The notes below the pieces were generated by a model, which was not told where the DNA came from, searched no databases, and worked only from the letters and a program-made list of their open reading frames with translations. From the NCBI RefSeq assembly GCF_001638985.1, contig NW_017265136.1:2154269-2218268 (forward strand): 64,000 bases of DNA. Reading direction: 5' to 3'. The first letter of the stretch is position 1; each line of letters opens with the position of its first letter. The stretch comes from Phycomyces blakesleeanus NRRL 1555(-) (taxonomy: Eukaryota; Mucoromycota; Mucoromycetes; Mucorales; Phycomycetaceae). The translations under genes were made by a program, and so were the position numbers. Below, in pieces: positions 21,252 through 32,715 of this stretch.

Positions 21252-24122
21252 TTACGCTTCACCGAGAAGCCAATCGACAACAGCACTTTCCTGATCCTGT
21301 ACATCCTCCCATTCATCGTCCTGTAAGAACCATTCTTCGTCACCATCGACCATGCCATGTTCGCTATCTAAATCAGCTCTATCAAGAGCACGACCATTAC
21401 CATCTTCAGTAGTCAACATAAGCATTGGTGCAGAAGTCAAAGTATCATCATCACCAAAGTTTCCACCTGTTTTTCTGACAGCAACAATAGGTACTACTGT
21501 TTCAGTTTGCACAGATGCGTCAATGCCACGAGGTTGTCTGACGGGAGTTGGCTTCTTGCGCTCAAGAGCAATAGGATCTCTCTGGAGATACAAGAAACGT
21601 TCGCGACGAGACACATACGATGCTCTATAGTCATCGAGCGAGCTGACTTGTTCAAACTTCAAGACCTTGTCTAAAACAGCACTTTCTTTGCGACGAGAAG
21701 AAGCATCCGAATCATCTTCAGAGTCAATCTTTTCCCGCCACTGGTGGATCATTGAACGTCGCTTTTCTTTGGGCTCCTCTTCTTCCTTCTGAAGTTTTTG
21801 CTTAGAAATTTCATCCCAAGCCTTGATTGATAAACCAACCGAACCAGCGGTCGAGAGGCGGACGGGTTGACGGTCCATGCCGTCTTCATGAGCTGATTGA
21901 CGACGGCTGGCAAGTACAGATGCTCGTTTGGCTACACTCATCGATGGGCGCTCCGGGCGAGGAGTGAGTGATGCTGTGTCAACAGAAGAAGTGTCAGAGT
22001 CCCGATGGATACTCAAGTCAGGAGTTGATTTGTGAGCCTTTGACGACTTTTTAAATGAACCCTTGCGATGAACCTTGGTCTGACGCTCGGTACTTGTTGC
22101 GGGTGTAGGTGTAGGTTCAGGAGCAGTAGAAATTACATTCTCAGGAACAGGTGTGTGTACAACAACAGTTGGGCTGTCTTGGTGAGAAAGTGAAGGAGAT
22201 GGAATAGAAGGAGTGACGCTTTGTTGATCTTGTTGTGGCTGTTGTTGTGGTTGATCCTGTTGGTTTTCTTGAGGTTTTTGCTGCTGCTGTAATTGATACT
22301 CTTCGTCTTTTTCACGCTGACGACGAAGATTTTCTCGGCTCTTTCGACTACTCATACTACCACGTCGCAAAATTGGCTCGTCAATCTTCTTTGGTTCCTC
22401 TGGAACTCTGTCAAGTGATTGCTTCCTTTTTGAGCGTGAAGGTGTTACCACAGCTGCCTGCTTGTGTTGAGGTGGTTTAGGAGCTTCGCGCGGATTCTCA
22501 AATCGAGCTTCTGGAGTTGGGTCTTCTATGATTGGCGGTGCTGTAGGATGAATAGATTCCTCGGGCATCTCCAACGGAGATTGAATAAATGGCATCTCAG
22601 GGCGAGGCGCTGGGGGTGTAGAAATACGGGGAAGGGTGGTGGATCGGCGTTCCCAGGATGGGGATTCGGGTGGTTGGACAGCAGCAAGATCTTTGACCTC
22701 AATTGATCGGAGACGGTTAGGCGTTAGTGAGACACGAACTGTTGATCCTGAACGGATCAGGTCTTCAAAATTCATTGCTGGAGCATCGGGATCATATGAA
22801 CTTGGTCCTTCGGGGACATCAAGGGTGTTGGATTCATCTTTTTTGAATACTTTATAGGCCTTTTTTTGGGTGGATTGTACGCCGTAAAAAGTACTGGTAG
22901 TATTATTGTTATTTTGTGTTATTACAGAATTTGGACGAAAAGGTGTGTTGGGTCGACTGGCAATTGTGCGATCATCATCGTAACCGAGATCCATATCATC
23001 AAAAGAAATATCCATGAAGCTCCCATTGACACTTTCGCTCACTATATGTATATATAATTATTATTATTTTATATAAAAAAATGATTTATAGATAAAATAC
23101 TTGTTAGATTTATTTTATATTTTGTTCAAAGATTATTCTTACTGGCATCAGGTAAAAAGTTCTGTTTACGCGAAGGAGTAGGACTTGAAGTACGAGAAGG
23201 TGTCATTGAGTTTCTTGGTCGATAGCCAAGTGTTATTGCACGTTTCTAACAATAAACAATGCAGAGATAAATATGCATATCCCGCAAAATCACCACTTGA
23301 AATAATAATTGATTTATACACAGTGTAATTCGACAAGTTGTTTGTTTTATGATATAAAGATTTAATTTTTGTTTTTTTTTGGCTTAAATATATATATTAA
23401 TCTACAAGGCTCACCTCCATCTTTTCGCGCATATCCATGCGATAAAAGACATCGCCAACTTGGACATCATCAATAAGGGCCAAAAATACTTCCTTAATTC
23501 GCACGTACTCAGTATCTTCATGTTCTGCTGCAATTACAACACCTGTGAGAATATACTCAGCCATATGTTCAAGTACTGTTGTGACATAAATTGCCACCAT
23601 AGGTGAAATAATAATATCGCTTGGTGGTTTCGCTTTGAGTGCCATCCATTGCTGCTGATCCTCTTTGTCAGCAAGCGTGCAAAACTCAAAACATTTATCT
23701 CTCAGGCACGGCAATACAGTTTGAGTAGGAAAGGGTTCTGATTGGCCTAGGAGTCGCATACGCTCATAGGCTTCATAGTCAATTGTTTCAGTTTCGGTAA
23801 ACGTCTTTACTTCTAATTCAGCTTCTACAATTGCATTCTTTCCCAGAGTTGAGGGTAAGAGTGTAAAGACTACTGATTTGATGCGTGAAAGATCGAGCGA
23901 TGCTGAAGACGTAAGAAGGAGAACGAGAAATTCGTCGAGAAAAAGGTTTATTGCTTGTAGTGCATCTGTCGAGACTCGATATGGGCCGATCTCGGAGATG
24001 ATGGCGTTGGCAGCACGTTGACAGATGTAGCGCACATCGGCTATATTTGGGCAAACTAATCAATAATAGCCACTAGAGCTAAATAAACAAAGCAAAAAGG
24101 TCGAGATTTTACCTCTGGCCAT
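21252..24122 (-). CDS. Conserved-looking fungal protein with histone-fold-like N-terminus and long disordered tail
   Basis: Two long ORFs are exons of one gene: 24122-24113, 24040-23415, 23245-23143 and 23041-21252 splice in phase to 842 residues (MARADVRYICQRAANAI). The donor GAG|GTGAGC at 23415 removes the apparent stop at 23397. Residues ~5-60 (AANAIISEIGPYRVSTDALQ, then AINLFLDEFLVLLL) have the amphipathic helix pattern of a histone fold; the next ~150 residues are predicted folded. The remaining ~600 are Ser/Pro/Gln/Arg-rich with many SP and TP sites, two acidic clusters and the end VVDWLLGEA. Gln repeats lie around 22230-22300. I do not recognise a named family. A chromatin or nuclear scaffold role is only a guess. 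Confidence 0.65.
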
Positions 24123-25189
24123 GACAACAGAGGATTGGGTATAATTATGAATGTGTATTTGTGGGTGTGTCTTTTTGGAAAGTGTTTCTTTGGACCAAAA
24201 AACAAATAAATAAATAAATAAATAAAATTAAAGACTTAGGAAAGAAGAATTCACAACGAAATTCTGCTTGAGAATAATAGTGATATAAAGATAGGCTTGT
24301 GTGTCCGTTTGTATTTGTATGTTGGCTAGTAAGGAATGGAGTAAGTGGGCCAACAAAGTCAATGAGTTAATGAATGAATGGAAAGGGAGAGATGGCTTGG
24401 CTGACAAGGCCAGTTTGTTTAAAATATTAATAATAGTATGTATAAAGTTAAAGGACAAGTGGCGAGCTTTCAAAAGTTTGGGTTCGTTTGTAAAAATTGT
24501 ATTTGGCAAAAAAAGCACGAGCAATGAATAGAAGCTAATATGGATGATTGGGTAATTTACCAAATTACCACTTTTTCCGCGTGGAAGAAATAGTCAAGGT
24601 TGGCTTCCCACCCTTTGTCCGACTCTCGTAGTACTTTCTGTTTGGGTTATTGCATGTTTGAAGCAATGGCTTTAGTGCTACAGATTATTATTTTATTAAT
24701 ATTAGAATATATATTTGGAATTTTGAGTGCTTCATTTATGTGATTTTTATTGCGATTATAGTTTTTGGTATTACTTGTGAGCTATGTGGCAATTCAAATA
24801 TGCATTAAGTTGTGGAAAAAACCATACTGATTTGATATTGGTATTTATAGCAATATACATCTATTTATGTCTGTGCGTATGTGTTGTATTAGATGGCTTG
24901 TAAAATAAAATAAAGTAAAGTAAGAATCCTTTTGTATCAGATGGTTCACTGGAATTTATTTATGGACAAGAAATATATTTTTAACTGATGAATATATGCA
25001 GTATGATCCTGCACACGTATGACTTTCGATAATAGTGAATGGTTTAGCAGTAGGCTGTGCATAATTATCTTACTTATCTTATATTATAAAAATAAATTAA
25101 ATATGTGTATATAGATATAGATATATATATCAGAATATAGTTTTGAGTATAGACAAAGGGGTATGATAAAATAAAAGACAGAGACTTGG
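24123..25189. other. Intergenic region
   Basis: About 1 kb upstream of one minus-strand gene and downstream of another. An (AATA)n microsatellite lies at 24203-24227. No gene supported. Confidence 0.5.
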
Positions 25190-25915
25190 CTACCAGCACC
25201 GAAAACTATCAATCCAGGGCTGATCATAAGGCGTGGTATTGATTGATTTGTCTTCACATGCTTCTAAGAGGGGCATCTGGGTAGGGTGAGCGTTTGTCTG
25301 AGATCTCCATTCTGAGGACCGTACAAGACTACTGTGAAGGCAAGTATTCGAATTCTGAATAAGTTTTGCTTTGGAGACAAGAGATGACACTTGGGTGTTG
25401 GGGACTGTACTTCTAGAAACAAGAACTAGTGGTGTAGGCATCTTCTGACTGAGTAAAATAGTAAGGAGAGATTTTCGACAGACTTTTTGAGGTATTTGTT
25501 TGGTGAAAACAATCGAAGCATCGTGTGAACTTATTGCGTTTGGATTGTCTTCGTCAAATACGGTCTCATCGTCATCCTCTCTATCGCCATCTTCCTTATC
25601 GTTTTCATGTTCAAGGCTAATCTGGATATCTGGTGGTTTAATTGGCACAATATTTTGCATTGGCTGTGTGGTAGACGAGCGTGGGATATCTTCTAATGAA
25701 TAAGGAGGTGTGATTGGGGAAATTGTTGTTGGTTTGATATCTATCCCTGACTTGCGAAACCATAGTCTCCAGTGTCGGTTTTCTAGACGCTTTGTTTGGC
25801 TGTCATCGGAAGATAGGGGAAGATATGGTGGTGAAAGTCGCGATCTGATGGATGAAAAGAGGTCTGAGGGACTTTGAACTGGTGTCAAAGGAGTATTTGG
25901 TTTTTTGAGGGTCAT
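25190..25915 (-). CDS. AreA/GATA-like domain protein 2 (DUF1752-type)
   Basis: Single-exon ORF of 241 residues. The DUF1752-type motif reads DLFSSIRSRLS, then after a short insertion KRLENRHWRLWF (residues ~18-55). The order that follows mirrors protein 1: Pro/Ser-rich stretch, acidic run (EDGDREDDDETVFDED), block FTKQIPQKVCRKSLLTILLS with QK, and a tryptophan-bearing end PWIDSFRCW. The two genes are about 9 kb apart on opposite strands and nearly equal in length, so ancient duplication is likely. No zinc finger is present. A nutrient-signalling regulatory role is inferred from the family only. The start at 25915 directly precedes the conserved region; no upstream exon is needed. Confidence 0.75.
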   Translation of the reverse strand: MTLKKPNTPLTPVQSPSDLFSSIRSRLSPPYLPLSSDDSQTKRLENRHWRLWFRKSGIDIKPTTISPITPPYSLEDIPRSSTTQPMQNIVPIKPPDIQISLEHENDKEDGDREDDDETVFDEDNPNAISSHDASIVFTKQIPQKVCRKSLLTILLSQKMPTPLVLVSRSTVPNTQVSSLVSKAKLIQNSNTCLHSSLVRSSEWRSQTNAHPTQMPLLEACEDKSINTTPYDQPWIDSFRCW

Positions 25916-27160
25916 TTTTTGTTGGGAAATCTGTTAAAGGTTATTGAAGGAAGAAAGCAAATAAACAGGTCTCTTTTGTTTTTTTGTTTTTTTTTTAAAA
26001 AAAAAAAAAGTTTAAATAAAATATATATATATATATTCTGTAGATTAGATAGACCTCCGAATCCGAGACCGAGGCCCTTTGAAGGAATTAAATACACGAT
26101 TCCCTGTTGTTCTTTGGTGTTAATTTTTTTTTGAATCTTGTGATATGAATCGTACCGCCAATTCCTTTGACAGCCGCCCATTCTTCCTCAAGACTGTCGT
26201 CATGAATAATAAGCTTTAGAAGCAAACCAAATATATTATCACGCATTACTGACTATAGTCCTTGCCTCTTTTTCCCATTCGTCCCATTGTGTATTCCGGT
26301 CATTCAAGAGACAGAATATTAATGACTTTGTTTGATAATATACAACTATACAAATTCTAATATTGTCAAGCCATTCAATTGAACCAGGCACCCATTGATT
26401 TCAGAGGTGCCTTTCTATTATAAACCCAAATAACTCTGTCTGTCCATTGGCTGTTTGAAACCTTTTGTGTAGAGTCATTTAATCGAACTAGAGGCACTAC
26501 CTTGTTCATTGGACTAAAAAGTGGTCAGCATTACAAGTCATTCAATAGATATTTTTGATGCTCATGACTTTAACAGATGCTCTATATACTCAAGCTATAT
26601 ATATATAAAAGGTCAAATATTTCCTAATTAACAATAGTACAAAATCACTAATCATATAAGTTAAGAAATAATCGACTATTCCCTCTACAAAGATAGCTTT
26701 TTTTTTCTTATACGGCAAAATTAATGGCACATAAAAATTATGGCTGATATATGATCCATAGTGTCTTTTGGCTTTATAACCGTCACAAAATTACTTGTTT
26801 CAATTTATTTATTAATTTTCTTTGTTTTCTCTAATATAAAATATAAAATATATATATAGAGAGAGATATTAACAATTAACAATATTTTCATATATCTAAT
26901 TTATAATTAAATGCTCATAAATATATATACATGCATAGACAGAAGAAGTATAGGCACATGCCAAACAGACAACTTCTTTGTAAGAAACAAAAAAAGAAAA
27001 GGAAATCCAAAAGAAAACTTGGCCTTTACCTATCTTAATGACGAAATGGCACGTGAACACATGCCTTAGCGGAGCAACGTCACTCTAGTGCAGATAGCGA
27101 GTTCTTGCATTGTACGCTCTTTAATGTGAAAGACGCCCGACATTTGTTCCTATTGTTGTT
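25916..27160. other. Divergent intergenic region with repeated TCATT(C/T)AA motif
   Basis: 1.25 kb between divergent genes. It contains a poly-T/poly-A block (25977-26010), a (TA)n tract, a 7-bp inverted repeat AGGCACC/GGTGCCT (about 26386-26412), and four copies of a TCATTCAA-like motif between 26300 and 26550. No gene supported. Confidence 0.45.
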
Positions 27161-28332
27161 ATGCAAAGCGGCAACCATCGCATCACAAAGTCATTCCAAT
27201 CACACCGGACTCGCCATACAGATAAACTGCGAGATCTGCTTCAACTTTCACCATCAGATTCTCTTCTCCTAGACGCATGCGCACGAAAAACAGCAGAAGA
27301 AGGTAACTGAAGAAGACTAAATAAAGGATGGAGATTAGTAATCCCCCACATTCCAAAACTCATCTATAATTGTCCAGTGAGTCGCCTTTTAACTGCCCTT
27401 CCTGAGCTTAATCCAGACACCATCCGAGACAAGTATCTACGGACACCATTACACATTGCCTGTGGAAGACAGGATGATTTAGGAGAAGCAACAGAATTGG
27501 CAAAGGTTTTGATCCTTGCGGGTTCAGATGTGAATAATGGTGTTGGCGACATTGATGGACTTCAACCTATGCATATGGGTAAATCTTTGCATGCTTTCTT
27601 ATACTTTCTTATTCTATTATGTTATTATATCTGATTTATTAGATTGCGGAATTTATGTTTGGTTTTTCAACGCTTTACTAACTTTTGCCTTCCTTTTAGC
27701 TGTACTGGCCAACAATGTACAATGTGTTCTTCTTTTACTAGAGCATGGTAAACACATCCTATTATCATTTCAGTACCATATATTAATATAGCTATTCATC
27801 AGGGGCAAGCGTACCTGCCTCGGATCCCTTTCGACTGACACCCCTTTTACTGGCAAAACTGAAGCTGGACAACCTTCGTTTAACACAACAATTAATCCAA
27901 CGAGCATCTAATGGAAGGTTTGAGGAGAGGAGGATGTCTTCTAGTGCACAGAGTGAATACGGCGATCTGGAATCGGTAAGTGCTGCTTCGAGAGGGTCTT
28001 GCTTGTTATTATTGAATACATCGCTGTAGATCACAGAAGTGCTGGTAACACACCTATCCAACAAACATATCACCACATTTGGGTCTCCTCGACACTTGTC
28101 TTCTACTCATGGTCTGTCTGACTTCTTGTTCGCAAATGCAGATGACGATGGTCTTTCCGAAGTCATTTCGGGTATTGCAGCCCAATTTTCAAATCTTCAC
28201 ATGAATGATAGACCAACCACCCCAGAAGAAGCAGAAATCAAGGTGCAAAAACTGCATGATTCTATGAATGGATTAATAGAAAAGGTTCGCCAGCTGGGAA
28301 TCAATGACAAGGCAAAGGTTAAAGGCCCATGA
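27161..28332 (+). CDS. Ankyrin-repeat protein (ANKRD54-like)
   Basis: Five exons (27161-27302, 27378-27578, 27700-27747, 27803-27975, 28030-28332) splice in phase to 288 residues starting MQSGNHRITKSF. Ankyrin repeats are visible at residues ~45-165: LRTPLHIACGRQDDLGEATE, GLQPMHMAVLANNVQCVLLL, and GASVPASDPFRLTPLLLAKL. The C-terminal helical part (SEVISGIAAQFSNLHMNDRP) resembles the LASFTSLSLQM-type end of animal ANKRD54, a nucleocytoplasmic adaptor. The orthology call is tentative because ankyrin repeats align easily; the ankyrin call itself is secure. It probably acts as a protein-protein adaptor. Partner unknown. Confidence 0.8.
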
Positions 28333-28783
28333 CAGAAATTATGCTCTCAAACTTCTACCATACAAATATCATATTATTAAAATAGAAAGAAAGATTCACC
28401 GCTCACCCATCATTCTCGGGGCTAATGTGGAGCTTTAATGACGGACGGAAGGATCCGAACCGTAATCGAATCCAAAACATTTATATAACCATTGATTTTA
28501 TCAAATTATAAAGATATTAAAGATATAAAAATATAAATATTTTTAAATATAAAATCATATGTAAAGTGAGAACCCATATATATATATTTATGTATACAAT
28601 GTGTAAATGAGAAAATTTAAAGATGTATTTATTTAAAGCAAAAAAAAAAGCTCATGAAATTCTGCTCAATGGGATTCCATTTTAAATGGAATACATAGCT
28701 GTGACGGGCCAAAGTTTTTTTTTGGATCTCATTATAAAGTGCGATCAATCTGCCTTTTTCACCTTCTTCTCTTTACTAACAAT
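28333..28783. other. Intergenic region
   Basis: AT-rich 450 bp between tandem genes. A TATAAAG at 28733 lies about 50 bp before the next ATG and may be its TATA element. A GGATCCGAACC at 28451 resembles a tRNA B-box on the minus strand, but no cloverleaf surrounds it. Confidence 0.45.
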
Positions 28784-31700
28784 ATGGCAAAGAAACATAC
28801 TAATCAAAATACAACGGCAAAGCAAAACGGCACTCGTAAGCCAGCTTCTCCTGCCCCATCCACATCTTCTGCTTCTCTCCCGCCTTCCCCACCACCCAAA
28901 CGCTCAACGTCCAAGAAAACAGCTACAAATACCTGTAAGTCCTAACAAGAAAGCATTTATTTTTTTCTATATAAAAACGCGTCATTTTATGTTGTCGGCA
29001 GCTCTCAAGTCTCAGCTCGTGGATAACCCTCCTACTCCACCACCAAAAAGAAAAGAAGCACCTCTTCCAGTACCCAGCTCCGGGCCATCTACTCCTGTTC
29101 CACCTCCCAAATCCAAGAACAAGACAAAGAAAACCAAGGTAATATATCCAATATCCGCTCCGTCGGCGGGATTCGCTAAATAGGTCAAATAAGCGTGAAC
29201 TAATACAAAATACGTACCTTCACGGATTGTGTTACAGAAGGCAATCACCGCTACTGAGACTCGCACAAAGGTAAAATACTTACAACCATCCACAAACATG
29301 TGGAAGCATGATTTCATCTTTACAAATATTTACTTCCGACTTACCTTTACTATAATAGTCGTCCAGAACCCATCGATCTTCTGCAGTACGCTGCCTGGCA
29401 CTTGCTACCGTGGCCGGAACCATGCTCTATGTAGTTCGCAACGGTTGCAGTGACAATGCGCGAGTCAACTATCCCTTAGCGTGCGCTGTTGTAGATCCTG
29501 TCAACCAGAAGCTGTGGAGTTTGAGGCATTCTGCAGAGCCTTACGCAATGGAATATCTTGAGAAGGTCAAGCCATACCTTGAGCCTATCAATCCTTACCT
29601 TGAACAAGTCCGGCCTTACATTGAGCAAGTCAAACCTTATGTAAACGAAGCTAAATCCCAGGTTGATTTCTTGAAAAACCAGGCCACCGAGAAATATACC
29701 ACTCATCTTTCTCCTCAAGTCGATATCTACACTGATATCGCACGTCAGCACTATAAGGACAAGGTTGAGCCCCATGTGCTTATCTGCACAAATGCAGCTC
29801 ACAAGCACTACACCACGCACCTCTCCCCACACATAAACTATCTCTCTGCCGCTGCCCAGAAACAATACCATGAGCAGCTTTCTCCACAACTGAATCTCTT
29901 TGCTAAAGCTGTACAAAAGCATTACCGTGAACAGATTTCTCCTCAGTTATACTACCTTTCAGAAGCTGCACAAGAGCATTACCATGAGAAACTCTTGCCA
30001 CAAATTAAGTCTATCCGTGAAAATGCCAACACTCATTATCACGAAACCCTCTTGCCACAACTTCATAACGCTCGTAAAAATGCTCAGAATCACTATCACG
30101 AAACCCTCTTACCACAAATTCATGGTGCCCGTAAACATGCTCACGCTCACTATCACAAATATCTCTTACCCACCTTGAAAGACTTCCCAGCCAACGTTCA
30201 ACATTTCTATTACGAGCATTTCTTACCTACTATCCAAATGATCTTTGAGCGCGTTATATTTGAACTTCGGGTGCTCCGATTTAATATGAGTACTATTTTC
30301 CACAAGTATGTTGATGTCGACGAGATCTTTGCTCGTATCGCGTCTGGCCTTTTGGACATCCAAGAATCAAAGTCTGCTCCAGAGCCTCTTCGTCATCTCG
30401 CTGATATCCTGTACAGCTATGTTCCACAGCCAAAATTTAATACTGTTATTACTGATGAGGAGCCAGAAGATGGAGAGATTGAAACGTTTGGGATTAAGAG
30501 TACCGCAGAGACTATCGCTCAGGCAGTACCTGCCGCGATTGAAAAGATTATCGAAATCGTTCAGGTGAAGAAAGTAGAAGAGAAGGAACTCGAATTCAGT
30601 CCTACCGTGGTTGAAGAAGAAGCCGCGACTATTGTTGAGGAAGTACCTGCTGCCAAGGAAGCACCATCTGTCATCGCTGAGGATAAGGAACCAGAGATTG
30701 AAATCCCTGCTGTGCAAGATGAAGTATTTGTAAGCATTCTTGAAGATAATGTCGGTCAAATTGTCATCGAGGAGGAGTTTAAGGCTGCTGCTGTTCCTGT
30801 TCCTGCTACTGATGTTGCCAGTGAAGAGGAACCAGTAATTGTTGCTTCTATTATTAAGGAGGATCCAGAGGTTTATGTTAACGTAATCGAGGAAGAATCT
30901 GAGAAAATTGCAGAACACGCTCAGGAAGAGCCCGAATCTGTTAGTGTCGCCATTAAAGAGGAACCTGAAGCCACTGTTATTGTATTAGAAGAGAAGATTG
31001 AAGCCGACTTTGTGATCGGTGAAGAAGAGCCCAAGGTCGTGGAAGAAGATCTCAAGGTTGTTGAAGAAGAGCTCAAGGTTGTTGAAGAAGAGCCCAAGGT
31101 CATTGAAGAAGAGCCCAAGGTCATTGAAGAAGAGCCCAAGGTTGTTGAAGAAGAGCCCAAGATCGTTGTAGAAGAACCTGCAATTGTTGAAGAAGAATCT
31201 AAGGTCATTTCAGAAGAACCTATAGCCGCTGCAGAAGAACCTGCAATTGTTGTTGAAGAACCCAAGGTCGTCACAGAAGAGCCTAACATTTCTGTAAAAG
31301 ACTCCACGGTTGCTGCAAAAGAGCCTAAAATTGCCGTAGAAGAGCCTACAATTCCCGCAGAAGAATCTATCATTGTTGCGGAAGAACCTACAGCTGTTAC
31401 CGGGGAATCAGAGATTGCCGTGGGAGAGCCTACCGCAATTGTAGAAGAGCCTACAGCCGTCCCAGAAGAGTCTGTAGTGGTTGTAGAAGAGACTATCGCA
31501 GCCCCAGAAGCTTCTGTTGTTGCTGTAAAAGAACCTGAAGCTGTTGAAAAAGTAGCTGCCGTTGTCATAGAAGAACCTGAAGTATCAAGCACAGCTGTTG
31601 AAGAGAAGCCTGAAATCATTGTTGCTGCCATCGAAAAAGATTCTAAGGACATTCTTAAGGTCGCCGAAGAAGAAGCTAAAGTAGTTGCCCAATTTATTGA

Positions 31701-32715
31701 AGATAAACCCGGACCAGCTGTCCCTATTACTAAAGAAGAGTCAAAGGCCGAAGATATCGAAGAAGAAGTTATTCTTTCCAAAGAAGAGCCAGGTGTTATT
31801 GAGTCTATTTTTGAAGAGCTGGCTGAAGATGTTTTAGTATCTGAAAATATCCCCCAAGTTTCCGAAGATATTGTCAAGCACGCACTCAAAGATGCCGAAG
31901 CTATCAAAGAAGAAGAACCAGCTGTAGTTGCAGCCGTAGTAGAAGATGTCCTTGAAAAGATTGCTTCTTCTGAGGATCTTCCTGAAGATGTTGTCGTGGC
32001 TGTCAAGGAGAATCCAGGCGAGACCATCGTTGTACTGAAAGATGAGGTTGAAGAAACTACTGTCATTGTTAAAGAAGTTCCTCAAGAGACTATCATCATT
32101 GTTAAAGAGTCCCCAGATCAAGCGATTCTGATTAAAGAAATCCCTGAAGAGACCGTTATTGCAAAGGAAAAAGCCCAGGAGACACTCATTGTCAAGGAAC
32201 TGCCCAAAGAAACCATTGTGGTTAAAGAGTCACCCGATGAAATTATTGCCCTTGTAAATGATGAACCTGAACAGGTTGTTATCGCATCAAAAGAAGATAA
32301 ACCTAGCTACAACTCTCCTATTGATGATGCCGTCGTTGACGAAAAGCATAAATATGACAGTGCACACCAGGTTGTTTTTGCTAAGGATGAAACTGCTGAA
32401 GATATTCCTGTGCATGCTCAGGGTGATGCTATTCCCGTTGAACCCTTGGTATTGGAAGAACCTATTGCTGAGATCAAACCTATGAAAGTAACAGAAAGCG
32501 ATCCTGAAGTAATCGAGGAAGTTCTAGGAAAGCACATCTCCGAAGAGATTGCTGAAAATGATAAAGATTCCAATACTGTTGAACAGGTTTCATTGCCCAT
32601 TGAAGAGCCAGAAGTTTCAATCAAGGTTCCTGCTGCAGAAATGCTTATTCTTGCTGACGAGGATGATCTCCCGGCTAAAGAGACGGCGTCTCCCCACATT
32701 CCAGTTGCTGCTTAA
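28784..32715 (+). CDS. Membrane-anchored protein with ten 19-residue repeats and long acidic repeat tail
   Basis: Four exons (28784-28934, 29002-29138, 29238-29270, 29359-32715) give 1,225 residues in phase. The N-terminal ~110 residues are Lys/Pro-rich and disordered, followed by one hydrophobic segment (AVRCLALATVAGTMLYVV), a likely membrane anchor without signal peptide. Next come PYLEQVRPYIEQVKPYV-type helices, then ten repeats of 19 residues such as YHEQLSPQLNLFAKAVQKH and YHETLLPQLHNARKNAQNH, with Tyr first and Pro at position 7. From ~residue 400 onward the chain is Glu/Val-rich with PKVVEEE-type heptads. Amphipathic helices in this arrangement could coat a membrane or lipid surface, but that is inference. 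I recognise no known family. Confidence 0.8.
29695..30264 (+). repeat. Ten tandem 57-bp coding repeats (19 residues each)
   Basis: Each unit starts with Tyr, has Leu-x-Pro at 5-7 (SPQ or LPQ) and ends in His or Gln. Units 6-8 are the most alike; the last two are divergent. Codon use differs between copies, so the repeat is old rather than a recent expansion. Confidence 0.85.
31018..31180 (+). repeat. 21-bp coding tandem repeat (PKVVEEE)
   Basis: About seven copies of a seven-codon unit (PKV[VI]EEE) with near-identical DNA, so recently expanded, inside the acidic tail of the repeat protein. Confidence 0.85.

Noticed and set aside
15720..25915. A GATA zinc-finger gene pair
   Set aside because: Both proteins carry only the AreA N-terminal-type motif; no C-x2-C...C-x2-C finger is present in either.
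28440..28475. Possible tRNA B-box (GGTTCGGATCC on the minus strand)
   Set aside because: No A-box, acceptor stem or anticodon arm could be found around it.
30367..30918. Minus-strand ORF of 183 codons inside the repeat protein gene
   Set aside because: Antisense shadow of a well-supported plus-strand coding exon; composition unlike any protein here.
30921..32066. Long minus-strand ORF (381 codons) rich in Ser/Thr
   Set aside because: It is the antisense shadow of the Glu/Val-rich repeats of the plus-strand protein; GAA/GAG codons read backwards give TTC/CTC and Ser-rich frames without stops.
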